From positions 1 to 44,357 of the forward strand of contig JAGCEZ010000076.1 in NCBI GenBank assembly GCA_017650365.1: a DNA stretch of 44,357 nt, given 5' to 3'. Made by a program: the position numbers and the translations under genes. This DNA is from Fibrobacterales bacterium (GTDB lineage: Bacteria; Fibrobacterota; Fibrobacteria; Fibrobacterales; CADBQJ01). Shown in pieces: positions 7,259 to 14,017 of this stretch (the first letter of the stretch is position 1; each line of letters starts with the position of its first letter). The notes beneath the pieces were generated by a model. It searched no databases. It was not told the DNA's origin and saw only the letters and a list, made by a program, of their open reading frames with translations.

Positions 7259-8116
7259 ATGGGAAACGCGAAAAAACTGGTTCTGTCGGCCCTCGCCTGC
7301 GCGGCGCTCGCCGCCTGCGGCGGGGAGAAGGGCGAATCCGCGAAGGCGGCTCCGGCCGCGGCGAAGTCGGCCGTGGTCTTCTATTCCCAGAACGGGGCGA
7401 CGCGCTCCCTGGCGAAGATCTTCGCCGAGGCGACCGGCGCGGACCTCGTCGAAATCAAGCTCGCGAAGCCCTACCCCTCCACCTACGACAGCACCATCGC
7501 CGCCGTGCGCGAAGAGCGCGAGACGGGGCGCTGGCCCGAGCTGGAGAACGCGAAGCCCGACCTGGCGAAGTACGACACGCTCTACCTCGGCTACCCGATC
7601 ATGTTCGGGGCCGTCCCCCCGCCGATGCGCGCCTTCCTCGACTCCAACGACCTCTCGGGCAAGACGGTCGTCCCCTTCTGCACCTACGGCAGCGGCGGGC
7701 GCAAGGCCAGCGCCGAGGAGATCAAGACGCTGGAGCCCAAGGCCGACGTGACCATCGCGATGGGGATCTCCAACCGCCGGATCACGGCCGAAAACGGGAC
7801 CGAGACCGCCCGCGGCGAAGTGTCGCTCTTCCTGGAGAACCTGCGCGCCGGAAAGACCGAAGAGGTCCTCTGCGGCGGCTACTCGGAACAGCGTCCGCTG
7901 ACCGCCGAAGACTCCGCCGTCTTCGCCAAGGCGACCGAGCCCTACGCCTACCTGGGCCTGAAGCCGCTCTCCGTCTCCACGCAGGTCGTCGCCGGCATGA
8001 ACTACCGCTTCGCGTGCGAGATGAACGCCTTCGGCGGCCCGGCCAAGCAGGTCGACGTGAAGATCTTCCGCCCGCTCCCCGGCCGCGGCGAGCCCGAACT
8101 CGTCGTCGTGGAATAG
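7259..8116 (+). CDS. Lipoprotein: flavodoxin domain fused to stefin-like cystatin domain
   Basis: A 285-residue predicted lipoprotein. The signal peptide ends in the lipobox LAAC (Cys20). A short Ala-rich linker leads to a flavodoxin-fold domain (about 37-200): SAVVFYSQNGATRSLAKIF is the FMN phosphate loop, and YDTLYLGYPIMFG and FCTYGSGG are the flavin-contact loops of the Flavodoxin_4 type. The last about 80 residues (205-285) resemble an animal-type stefin. They have an N-terminal CGG trunk, a PLTAED segment, the QVVAG inhibitory loop (242-246) followed by MNYRF, and VKIFRPLPGRGE, which matches the second (LP) hairpin of stefins. In stefins these three elements wedge into papain-like proteases. 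Anchorage would be in the periplasm or on the cell surface. The ATG at 7259 is favoured over a TTG two codons upstream. Confidence 0.85.
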   Translation: MGNAKKLVLSALACAALAACGGEKGESAKAAPAAAKSAVVFYSQNGATRSLAKIFAEATGADLVEIKLAKPYPSTYDSTIAAVREERETGRWPELENAKPDLAKYDTLYLGYPIMFGAVPPPMRAFLDSNDLSGKTVVPFCTYGSGGRKASAEEIKTLEPKADVTIAMGISNRRITAENGTETARGEVSLFLENLRAGKTEEVLCGGYSEQRPLTAEDSAVFAKATEPYAYLGLKPLSVSTQVVAGMNYRFACEMNAFGGPAKQVDVKIFRPLPGRGEPELVVVE

Positions 8117-8130
8117 CCGCGCCCGCTTTT

Positions 8131-8138
8131 TACCTTTG
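8131..8138 (+). promoter_or_regulatory. Promoter box TACCTTTG before the MFS gene
   Basis: TACCTTTG followed by GGC is an exact match to the Bacteroidota -7 consensus TAnnTTTG. It lies in the 48-base gap, 26 bases before the ATG, implying a leader of about 20 bases. Confidence 0.5.
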
Positions 8139-8164
8139 GGCGCGTTCCGGAACGGATCCGGACG

Positions 8165-9379
8165 ATGATGGACGCGATGGCAGAAAACTCCCCGCACGGC
8201 GCCGCAAACGCGCTTCCGCCCCTCTGGACGCGGAACTTCACGATCTGCGCCGCGGCGAACTTCCTGCTCTTCTTCAGCTTCTACCAGCTGCTTCCAATCC
8301 TCCCGATCTACGTCCTCGAGAAGTTCCGGACCGACGAGGCTACCGCCGGGCTGGTGATCTCCCTCTACACGATCGGCGCGCTCGCCTGCCGCCCCTTCGC
8401 CGGCTTCCTCGTCGACACGCTGGACCGCAAGCCGCTCTACTTCCGGACCTTCCTCGCCTTCACGCTCTGCTTCGCCGGCTACCGGGCGCTGGGGCTCCTC
8501 CCGCTGCTCGCGGCGCTCCGCTTCGCGCACGGACTCTTCTTCGGGATCGCCAGCACGGCGAGCAACACCGTTGCCATCGACTCCCTGCCCGCGTCTCGCC
8601 GCGGCGAGGGAATCGGCTATTTCGGCGTGAGCGTCAACCTCGCCTTCGCCACCGGCCCGATGACCGGGATGTTCCTCCACGAGGCGTTCGGCGACGCGGT
8701 CGTCTTCGCCGTGGCGATCGCCCTGTGCGCGGTCGGGCTCCTCCTCGTGAAGTGCCTGAAGACCAGGCCGCGCGAAAAGAACCCGCACAGGCCGCTCTCC
8801 CTGGACCGGTTCTTCCTCGTCCGGGCCGTGCCGCAGTTCGCGAACTTCATCTTCGTCGGTTTCGCCTACGGCCCGGTGACCAACTACATCGCGCTCTACG
8901 CGCGCGAACTCGGAATCGGAGGCGCGGGCTGGTTCTACGCGCTCATCGCCGCGGGCCTCATCCTCAACCGGATCGCCACCGGACGGCTGATCGACCGCGG
9001 CTACCTGATCCACCTCGTGGGCGCGGGCATGACGCTGATCGTCGTCGCCTACGCCCTGCTCGCCTTCTGCGCCTCGCCCGCGGTCTTCTTCCTCTCCGCG
9101 TTCCTCGTCGGCGCCAGCCTCGGGCTCATCTTCCCCGGCTACCAGACCATGTGCGTCAACCTCGCGCGCCACGACCAGCGCGGAACCGCGAACAGCACCT
9201 ACCTGAGCGGCTGGGACATCGGCATCGGGCTGGGCATCCTGGCAGGCGGCGCCATGGCCGGCCGTTTCGGCGGCTACCGCCCGGTCTTCCTCGCCTGCGC
9301 CGTCTCGCTGCTCGTCGCCGACGTCCTCTTCTTCGCCGTCACGTCGCGCCACTATCTCCGCAAAAAACTCGAAGGATGA
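8165..9379 (+). CDS. MFS transporter
   Basis: A 404-residue integral inner-membrane protein with twelve apparent hydrophobic segments. The loop between helices 2 and 3 carries the MFS motif as AGFLVDTLDRKPLYF, and a related RLIDRGYLI repeat lies in the second half. The PxxGP-type segment FATGPMTGMF in helix 5 is typical of drug and metabolite exporters driven by proton antiport. The central loop (about 195-215) is short and basic (KTRPREKNPHR). It resembles the arabinose-efflux (AraJ)-like group, for which substrates are rarely known. Alternative ATGs lie at 8168 and 8177. It stands alone between a lipoprotein gene and a chitinase gene with its own promoter box, so the neighbours do not fix its substrate. 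Confidence 0.88.
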   Translation: MMDAMAENSPHGAANALPPLWTRNFTICAAANFLLFFSFYQLLPILPIYVLEKFRTDEATAGLVISLYTIGALACRPFAGFLVDTLDRKPLYFRTFLAFTLCFAGYRALGLLPLLAALRFAHGLFFGIASTASNTVAIDSLPASRRGEGIGYFGVSVNLAFATGPMTGMFLHEAFGDAVVFAVAIALCAVGLLLVKCLKTRPREKNPHRPLSLDRFFLVRAVPQFANFIFVGFAYGPVTNYIALYARELGIGGAGWFYALIAAGLILNRIATGRLIDRGYLIHLVGAGMTLIVVAYALLAFCASPAVFFLSAFLVGASLGLIFPGYQTMCVNLARHDQRGTANSTYLSGWDIGIGLGILAGGAMAGRFGGYRPVFLACAVSLLVADVLFFAVTSRHYLRKKLEG

Positions 9380-9435
9380 ACGCCCGGCGCCCCTTGTAAA
9401 GAAAACTATTGCGCTTCTCCCCCGCGGGCGCTCCC

Positions 9436-9441
9436 TATATT
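9436..9441 (+). promoter_or_regulatory. Putative -10 box of the chitinase gene
   Basis: CCCTATATTGTAGGGG (TATATT at 9436-9441) lies 35 bases before the ATG. The leader also carries a GGGAGAAG Shine-Dalgarno. The upstream flank is A/T-rich (9393-9411) but gives no well-spaced -35. Confidence 0.5.
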
Positions 9442-9476
9442 GTAGGGGTCGAACGTTCGTTTCGGGAGAAGCAGAA

Positions 9477-11021
9477 ATGAAAGCCTCGTTTGGAAAGATC
9501 CTCGGCGCGCTGGCCGTCGCGTTCGCGTTGTCCGCGCCCTCCTTCGCCGCCGTCAACATCTCCTGGGTGCCGCCCTACGGCTACAGCGCCAGTCAATCCG
9601 CGGTCCAGAACAGCTGGACCTACAACGGGAAGAGCTGGGGGGTGAAGGACGGCCTCACCTACCTCAACCTCCAGTGGTGGAAGCCCGCCGACGACGGGAC
9701 CCTTTCCTCCGAATCCTACGGCCGCGACAGCACCAAGATCAAGTGGTTCGTCAACTGGGGGAAAACCAACGGCGTGAAGATCCTCTTCTGCCTCTACAAC
9801 CCGCCGAAGAGCGGCGAACACGACTGGAACTGGGCGGCGGCGCGCCAGGTCATCCAAAGCAGCAGCAAGCGCGTCGCCTTCGCCAAGAGCGTCATGGAGG
9901 TGGTCGACCGGTACAATCTGGACGGCGTGGACGTGGACTTCGAATGCAACGAAGACCCGGACCCCGAGGCCTGCAACGCCGACTCCACGGACTACCGGAA
10001 GTTCATGCAGGTGATGCGCGACTCGCTCCACAAGCGGAACAAGGTGCTCACCTACGCGGCGTTCGCCGACGAATGGAACGGGCCGAACACCTCCTGGTAC
10101 GGCAAGCTCGACACCATCGTGGACGCCTGGGCCTCCATGGGCTACGACGACGACGGCTACGAAAAGCAGTATCCCGAACAGCTCCAGGCCGTGCCCAGCC
10201 GTTCGCGCCACAAGTTCGCCATCGGCGTCCCCACGCTCGACAGCTGGAAGAACCACACCGCGGGCGAACAGCTCCGCTGGATCCGCGACAACACCGAAGT
10301 CGGCATCGCCATCTGGGACGTCCGCCTGCTCAACTTCACCGACGACGACGACACGCCCCCCGCGTTCTGGAACTCCGGCGAGGCCTGGTATCTCGCCAAC
10401 GGCATCCGCGAACGCGGCAACTCCTCGTCGAGTTCCATCAGCAGCTCGAGCTCGTCCAGCTCGTCGTCGAGCAGCTCCAGCTCTTCCTCGAGTTCGTCCA
10501 GCTCCTTCTCGAACCAGACGGACTGCGCGACCGTTCCGCTCGCCGGCGTCTTTAACGCACGCAAGGGGAAGACCGGTCTCGCCGGCCACCAGGAGAACAA
10601 CTACGTCTCGCAGGGCGGCGAATGGGCCGCGGGCGACATGGTGATTCCCGTCGGCTGGCCCTGCGACCGCGCGGTCGAGGTCGCCGAATCCGAAAACACC
10701 TGGAACGTCTATCTCGTCGAGCCCTGGCCCTACGACACGCTGATGAACGTCTCGTTCCTGAAGCTCGTCTCCAGCAGCTCGGCCAGCTCCTCCAGCGAAG
10801 GTTCCACGGAAATCTCCGACAAGGCCTTCGCCCTGCCCGGCTTCCGCACGGCGGCCACGGTCTACGGCATCACGGGCAAGGCGCTGCTGGCGCTCCCGGC
10901 GCAGGAATGGAGCTCCGCCGAACAGGTGCGCGACGCGATCCGCGGACAGCTCCCCTCCGGCGTCTATCTCGTCAAGTTCGACGGCGTCTCCGCGGCGGTC
11001 CGCGTTCCCGTGGACCGGTAG
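9477..11021 (+). CDS. Secreted GH18 chitinase with polyserine linkers
   Basis: A 514-residue secreted glycoside hydrolase. Residues 1-24 are a signal peptide (cleavage near SFAA). The GH18 catalytic domain spans about 25-310 and holds the signature DGxDxDxE as LDGVDVDFE with the proton donor Glu156; GH18 enzymes cleave chitin beta-1,4 bonds by substrate-assisted retention. Trp-rich strands (QWWKP, WDVRLLNF) suit a sugar cleft. A polyserine linker of about 29 residues (codons near 10422-10508) leads to a small Trp/Cys domain (about 345-430) of unknown carbohydrate-binding type. A second Ser/Ala linker follows, then a C-terminal beta domain (VYGITGKALLAL and LPSGVYLVKFDG) resembling a T9SS sorting domain. 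Polyserine linkers are typical of Fibrobacter enzymes. It has its own promoter and a strong terminator after the stop. Confidence 0.92.
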   Translation: MKASFGKILGALAVAFALSAPSFAAVNISWVPPYGYSASQSAVQNSWTYNGKSWGVKDGLTYLNLQWWKPADDGTLSSESYGRDSTKIKWFVNWGKTNGVKILFCLYNPPKSGEHDWNWAAARQVIQSSSKRVAFAKSVMEVVDRYNLDGVDVDFECNEDPDPEACNADSTDYRKFMQVMRDSLHKRNKVLTYAAFADEWNGPNTSWYGKLDTIVDAWASMGYDDDGYEKQYPEQLQAVPSRSRHKFAIGVPTLDSWKNHTAGEQLRWIRDNTEVGIAIWDVRLLNFTDDDDTPPAFWNSGEAWYLANGIRERGNSSSSSISSSSSSSSSSSSSSSSSSSSSSFSNQTDCATVPLAGVFNARKGKTGLAGHQENNYVSQGGEWAAGDMVIPVGWPCDRAVEVAESENTWNVYLVEPWPYDTLMNVSFLKLVSSSSASSSSEGSTEISDKAFALPGFRTAATVYGITGKALLALPAQEWSSAEQVRDAIRGQLPSGVYLVKFDGVSAAVRVPVDR

Positions 11022-11046
11022 GAACGGCGTTTCCGAGAATCGAGCC

Positions 11047-11071
11047 GAGCCGGAAGGCCCGGCTCTTTTTT
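11047..11071 (+). terminator. Rho-independent terminator after the chitinase gene
   Basis: Stem GAGCCGG / CCGGCTC with loop AAGGC, followed by six T. It lies 26 bases after the stop codon. Confidence 0.9.
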
Positions 11072-11094
11072 CGTCCTTTTCGCGAAAATCAGCT

Positions 11095-11108
11095 TATTTT
11101 TCCTGATA
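11095..11108 (+). promoter_or_regulatory. -10 box at leaderless spacing before yciO
   Basis: TATTTT at 11095-11100 is followed by seven bases and then the ATG at 11108. No Shine-Dalgarno is present, and the terminator just upstream isolates this unit, so the gene must have its own promoter here. Confidence 0.6.
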
Positions 11109-11698
11109 TGCAGATCATCGAAATCCATCCCGTCACGCCGCAGGTCCGGCTCGTCAAACAGGTCGCGGAGGTCTTCCAGGAGGGAGGCGTCGTGATCTAC
11201 CCGACGGTCGCCGGATACGCCATCGGGTGCGACGCCAACAACAAGAAGGCGATCAAGCGGCTCTACGCGGTCAAGGGGGCGATCAAGAAGCCCCTGATGG
11301 CGCTCATGTTCAAGAGCATCTCCGACATGGCGCCCTACGCCAAGGTGGACAACTTCGCCTACCGCGTCATGAAGGACCGCGTGCCGGGGCCCTACACGTT
11401 CATCCTGCCCGCGCAGGTCCACATCGCGCGGCTGCTCGACGTCAAGCGCCTGGAAGTCGGCGTGCGCGTCCCCTGCCACCCCTTCCTGCTCGAGCTCCAC
11501 AACCACTGGGCGGGGCCCATCCTCAACACCGGGGCCCGCCTCCACGACGACGAGGACTTCACCGACCCGGAAGAGCTCGAAAAGGCGTTCCGCGGCAAGG
11601 CCGACCTCCTCGTCTCCTGCGGCGAGATCGCCGTCAACCCCACCAACGTCGTCCGGCTCGTCGACGGCGTGGCCGAAGTGATCCGCGGCGAACTGTAG
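11108..11698 (+). CDS. yciO: YciO-like Sua5/YrdC-domain protein
   Basis: A 196-residue cytoplasmic protein with the YrdC fold, most like E. coli YciO: both open with an IHPVTPQVRLVKQ-type segment, then GGVVIYPTVAGYAIGC, KKPLMALMF, VPGPYTFILPA and VGVRVPCHPF. YrdC-family enzymes make threonylcarbamoyl-AMP for the t6A tRNA modification, but YciO proteins form a side branch whose role is less certain. The usual Thr of the PTDT/PTET substrate loop is altered to PTVAGY. The full-length Sua5 at 33723-34670 is the better candidate for the t6A enzyme, so this copy is probably auxiliary. It is monocistronic, preceded by a terminator, and faces azlD convergently. Confidence 0.87.
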   Translation: MQIIEIHPVTPQVRLVKQVAEVFQEGGVVIYPTVAGYAIGCDANNKKAIKRLYAVKGAIKKPLMALMFKSISDMAPYAKVDNFAYRVMKDRVPGPYTFILPAQVHIARLLDVKRLEVGVRVPCHPFLLELHNHWAGPILNTGARLHDDEDFTDPEELEKAFRGKADLLVSCGEIAVNPTNVVRLVDGVAEVIRGEL

Positions 11699-11725
11699 GA
11701 AAATCCCCGGGCCCGTTCCGGACCG

Positions 11726-12025
11726 TCACGCGAGGAGCGAGACGGCGAAGGCGGCGGCCGTGGCGCAGACGGCGACGGCGACGAGCCCCTTTCCGCGCAG
11801 CGCGAGCAGGAACGCGACGCCGAAGGCGACCGACGTCTCGGCGAGGCTGTCGGTGGCGAAGAAGATCGCGGGCACCGTCATGGCCGAGAGGCAGGCGTAG
11901 GGCACGTAGGCGAGGAAGGAGCGGACCGCTCGGTTCTCGATCTTCCGCCGGAAGAGCGTGAGCGGCACCGCCCGGATCAGGTAGGTGACCAGGCTCATCG
12001 TCGCGATGCCGAGCCAGATCCTCAT
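11726..12025 (-). CDS. azlD: AzlD-family branched-chain amino acid exporter subunit
   Basis: A 99-residue membrane protein with about four hydrophobic segments. It has the AzlD pattern: a short N-terminal helix (MRIWLGIATMSLVTYLIRAVP), a basic loop (RRKIENRAVRSFL), then YVPYACLSAMTVPAIF. AzlD pairs with AzlC to export branched-chain amino acids or related analogues. Its ATG overlaps the azlC stop by four bases (ATGA), implying translational coupling. The frame stays open further upstream, but that part lies in azlC. Confidence 0.85.
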   Translation of the reverse strand: MRIWLGIATMSLVTYLIRAVPLTLFRRKIENRAVRSFLAYVPYACLSAMTVPAIFFATDSLAETSVAFGVAFLLALRGKGLVAVAVCATAAAFAVSLLA

Positions 12026-12771
12026 TCGCCGTCCCCCTGTTTCGTGTCGGAAAGCGGGAAGAGGACCGCGCCGACGGACGAAGCGGCGACCGTGCAGACG
12101 ATGACCGCGATCCCGAACGAGACCTCCTTCAGCCCGGGCGCCCAATGGAACAGGCAGCTCAGGACGACCGCGAGGAGCGAGACCACGAGAATCGGGCGGG
12201 CGCGGCGCGCCTCCGGCACGACGATGGCGATGAACATCCCGTAGAGCAGGACAGACATCGTGCGCGAGACCGACTCGGGCATGAGCGTCGAAGAGAAGGC
12301 GCCGAGGAAGGTGCCCGCCGTCCAGCCCGCCACGGGGAAGACCTCCAGCCCGAGCATGTAGCGGAACGTGAGCGACTTCGCGCGCTTGACCGCGAGCGCG
12401 AAGATCTCGTCGGTGTTGACCGCCGCGACGACGAACCGCTGCCAGAGCGTCACCTCGCCCGAGAGCTTCTGCGAGAGCGAAAGGCTCATCAGCGCGTACC
12501 GGAGGTTGATGATCAGCTGCGTGAGCGCGAGCTCGGCCAAAGCCCCGCCGAAGGCGATCACCTGGATCCCCGCGAACTCCCCGGCCGAGGTCATGTTGGT
12601 CATGCTCATCACCGAGGCCTGGAGGAGGCCGAAGCCGCCGTTGGCGGCCATGATGCCGACGCTGAAGCTCACCGCGAGGTAGCCCAGGGCGATCGGGACG
12701 CTGTCCTTGGCCCCCTGCGCGAATTCCGAGGGCGTTTCCGCGGCCTTTTCCGGCGTCGTTTCCGTTTTCAC
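12022..12771 (-). CDS. azlC: AzlC-family branched-chain amino acid exporter
   Basis: A 249-residue inner-membrane protein with about seven hydrophobic segments. Family marks include the opening AQGAKDSVPIALGYLAVSFSVG, then QASVMSMTNMTSAGEF and NLRYALMSLSLS, the conserved AzlC core. With AzlD it forms an exporter for branched-chain amino acids or toxic analogues. The start codon is GTG. A perfect TACATTTG box lies so close upstream that transcription should begin at this GTG, which supports the choice. It diverges from the lipoprotein/uppP unit. Confidence 0.9.
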   Translation of the reverse strand: MKTETTPEKAAETPSEFAQGAKDSVPIALGYLAVSFSVGIMAANGGFGLLQASVMSMTNMTSAGEFAGIQVIAFGGALAELALTQLIINLRYALMSLSLSQKLSGEVTLWQRFVVAAVNTDEIFALAVKRAKSLTFRYMLGLEVFPVAGWTAGTFLGAFSSTLMPESVSRTMSVLLYGMFIAIVVPEARRARPILVVSLLAVVLSCLFHWAPGLKEVSFGIAVIVCTVAASSVGAVLFPLSDTKQGDGE

Positions 12772-12784
12772 GGGCGCAAATGTA
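12771..12784 (-). promoter_or_regulatory. -10 box TACATTTG at leaderless spacing before azlC
   Basis: On the minus strand TACATTTG (12784 to 12777) is an exact TAnnTTTG match. Seven bases separate TACATT from the GTG start at 12771, and there is no Shine-Dalgarno. Confidence 0.6.
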
Positions 12785-12799
12785 GCACTTCCGTTTGTC

Positions 12800-12826
12800 T
12801 ATTTTTAGGGGACGAAAGACAGGAGG
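12800..12826 (+). promoter_or_regulatory. Promoter box and Shine-Dalgarno of the lipoprotein/uppP unit
   Basis: GTCTATTTTTAGGGG (TATTTT at 12800-12805) and AGGAGG at 12821-12826 precede the ATG at 12832. This contrasts with the leaderless divergent azlC promoter 16 bases away. Confidence 0.6.
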
Positions 12827-12831
12827 CGACC

Positions 12832-13179
12832 ATGAACCGCGCCAAGATTCTCATTCCCCTCTCCGCGATCGCGCTGCTCGCGCTTTCGGGCTGCGAAAAG
12901 AGTTCCTCCCCTCTCGGCTGCTGGCTCGACGAGACCGGCGCCCAGGCGCTCGAACTGGTCGCGCTCGAAGGGAACGCCGTCCGCATCCAGAGCCTCCAGG
13001 GCTCGCTCGACGGCGTCCTCTCGGGCGACACGCTGACCGCCGTGACCGGCGAACCGCTCCACGAGACCATCCGCATGGTCTTTTCGGGCGACGAAGCCGT
13101 CTACGAATTCCTCGGCACGTCCCAGAAGTTCAAGCGGAACTCCCCCAAGGGCGACTGCCTCGAAGCGGGCGCGCAATAG
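12832..13179 (+). CDS. Small lipoprotein, unknown function
   Basis: A 115-residue predicted lipoprotein with a signal peptide ending in lipobox LSGC (Cys20). The mature part is acidic with short alternating beta-like strands (ALELVALEGNAVRIQSLQG) and two further Cys (near residues 29 and 110) that could form a disulfide. No family is recognised. A good AGGAGG Shine-Dalgarno precedes the ATG. The uppP start codon directly abuts its stop with no spacer, so the two are surely cotranscribed; a link to envelope biogenesis is possible but inferred from position only. Confidence 0.8.
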   Translation: MNRAKILIPLSAIALLALSGCEKSSSPLGCWLDETGAQALELVALEGNAVRIQSLQGSLDGVLSGDTLTAVTGEPLHETIRMVFSGDEAVYEFLGTSQKFKRNSPKGDCLEAGAQ

Positions 13180-13965
13180 ATGGAAGAGCTCGTTCTCGGC
13201 GTCGTCCAGGGGCTGACGGAATTCCTCCCGGTCAGCAGTTCCGGCCACCTCGTCATCTTCTCCAACGTCCTGGGAGACGGAGGGGAAGGGACGCTTCTGG
13301 AGGTGCTGCTGCACTTCGGGACCCTCGCTGCCGTGCTGACGGTCTACCGGAAGGAGATCTTCGCGCTCTGCAAGGGGCTTCTCCGGCGCGAACGGGAGGC
13401 GACGCGGCGATGCGGGCTGATCGCCCTGGCCTGCGTCCCCACGGGGCTGATCGGAATCCTCTTCAAGGACCCGCTGGAAGCCCTCTTCGAATCCCCCTTC
13501 GCGGTCTCGTGCGCGATGCTCTTCACCGCCGCGCTCCTCTGGAGCACGCGCTGCATCCCGAAGACGCGCGAAACGCGCCCGCTCGACGCGAAGCTCGCCC
13601 TGCTGATCGGGCTGATCCAGGGCGTCGCCATCGTCCCGGGGATCTCCCGCTCGGGCAGCACCATCTGCGGGGCCCTGCACCTGGGCGTGGACCGCAAGAC
13701 CGCCGGCGACTTCTCGTTCCTGGTTTCGATCCCCGCCGTGGCGGGCGCCGTCCTGCTCAAGGTCAAGGACGTGGCCGAAGCGGGAATCGCGGCCTCGGGC
13801 GTCACGGCCTGGACCGCCGCCGGAGTCGTCGCCGCGTTCCTCGTGGGCTGGGCCGCCCTGGTCTGGCTCCTGAAATTCGTGCGCCAGGGCAAGATGCACC
13901 TCTTCGCCCCCTACGTGCTCGCCGTGGGAGTTTGGGGAATCTTCCGTTTCGGCGGCTTCATCTAA
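13180..13965 (+). CDS. uppP: Undecaprenyl-diphosphatase
   Basis: A 261-residue polytopic inner-membrane enzyme (BacA/UppP) that dephosphorylates undecaprenyl diphosphate to recycle the lipid carrier of peptidoglycan and other surface glycans; overproduction gives bacitracin resistance. Both signature regions are intact: VVQGLTEFLPVSSSGHL near the N-terminus with the catalytic Glu, and VPGISRSGST in the middle. Length is typical (about 260-280). It begins at the base after the preceding lipoprotein stop and therefore relies on translational coupling. A promoter box for the next gene starts right after its stop codon, and no terminator hairpin is evident between them. Confidence 0.95.
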   Translation: MEELVLGVVQGLTEFLPVSSSGHLVIFSNVLGDGGEGTLLEVLLHFGTLAAVLTVYRKEIFALCKGLLRREREATRRCGLIALACVPTGLIGILFKDPLEALFESPFAVSCAMLFTAALLWSTRCIPKTRETRPLDAKLALLIGLIQGVAIVPGISRSGSTICGALHLGVDRKTAGDFSFLVSIPAVAGAVLLKVKDVAEAGIAASGVTAWTAAGVVAAFLVGWAALVWLLKFVRQGKMHLFAPYVLAVGVWGIFRFGGFI

Positions 13966-13966
13966 C

Positions 13967-13972
13967 TAGATT
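13967..13972 (+). promoter_or_regulatory. Putative -10 box of the aminotransferase/lipoprotein unit
   Basis: ACTAGATTT (TAGATT at 13967-13972) stands 45 bases before the ATG at 14018; a GGAGAA Shine-Dalgarno lies in the leader. Confidence 0.45.
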
Positions 13973-14017
13973 TCGTCCACGCCGCGCGGTCTTTTCCCCT
14001 GCGGCGCGGAGAACGTC

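Noticed and set aside
10157-10600. Acidic minus-strand reading frame across the polyserine tract
   Set aside because: It is the antisense reading of Ser codons (giving Glu/Asp/Leu) and has no ribosome site or promoter.
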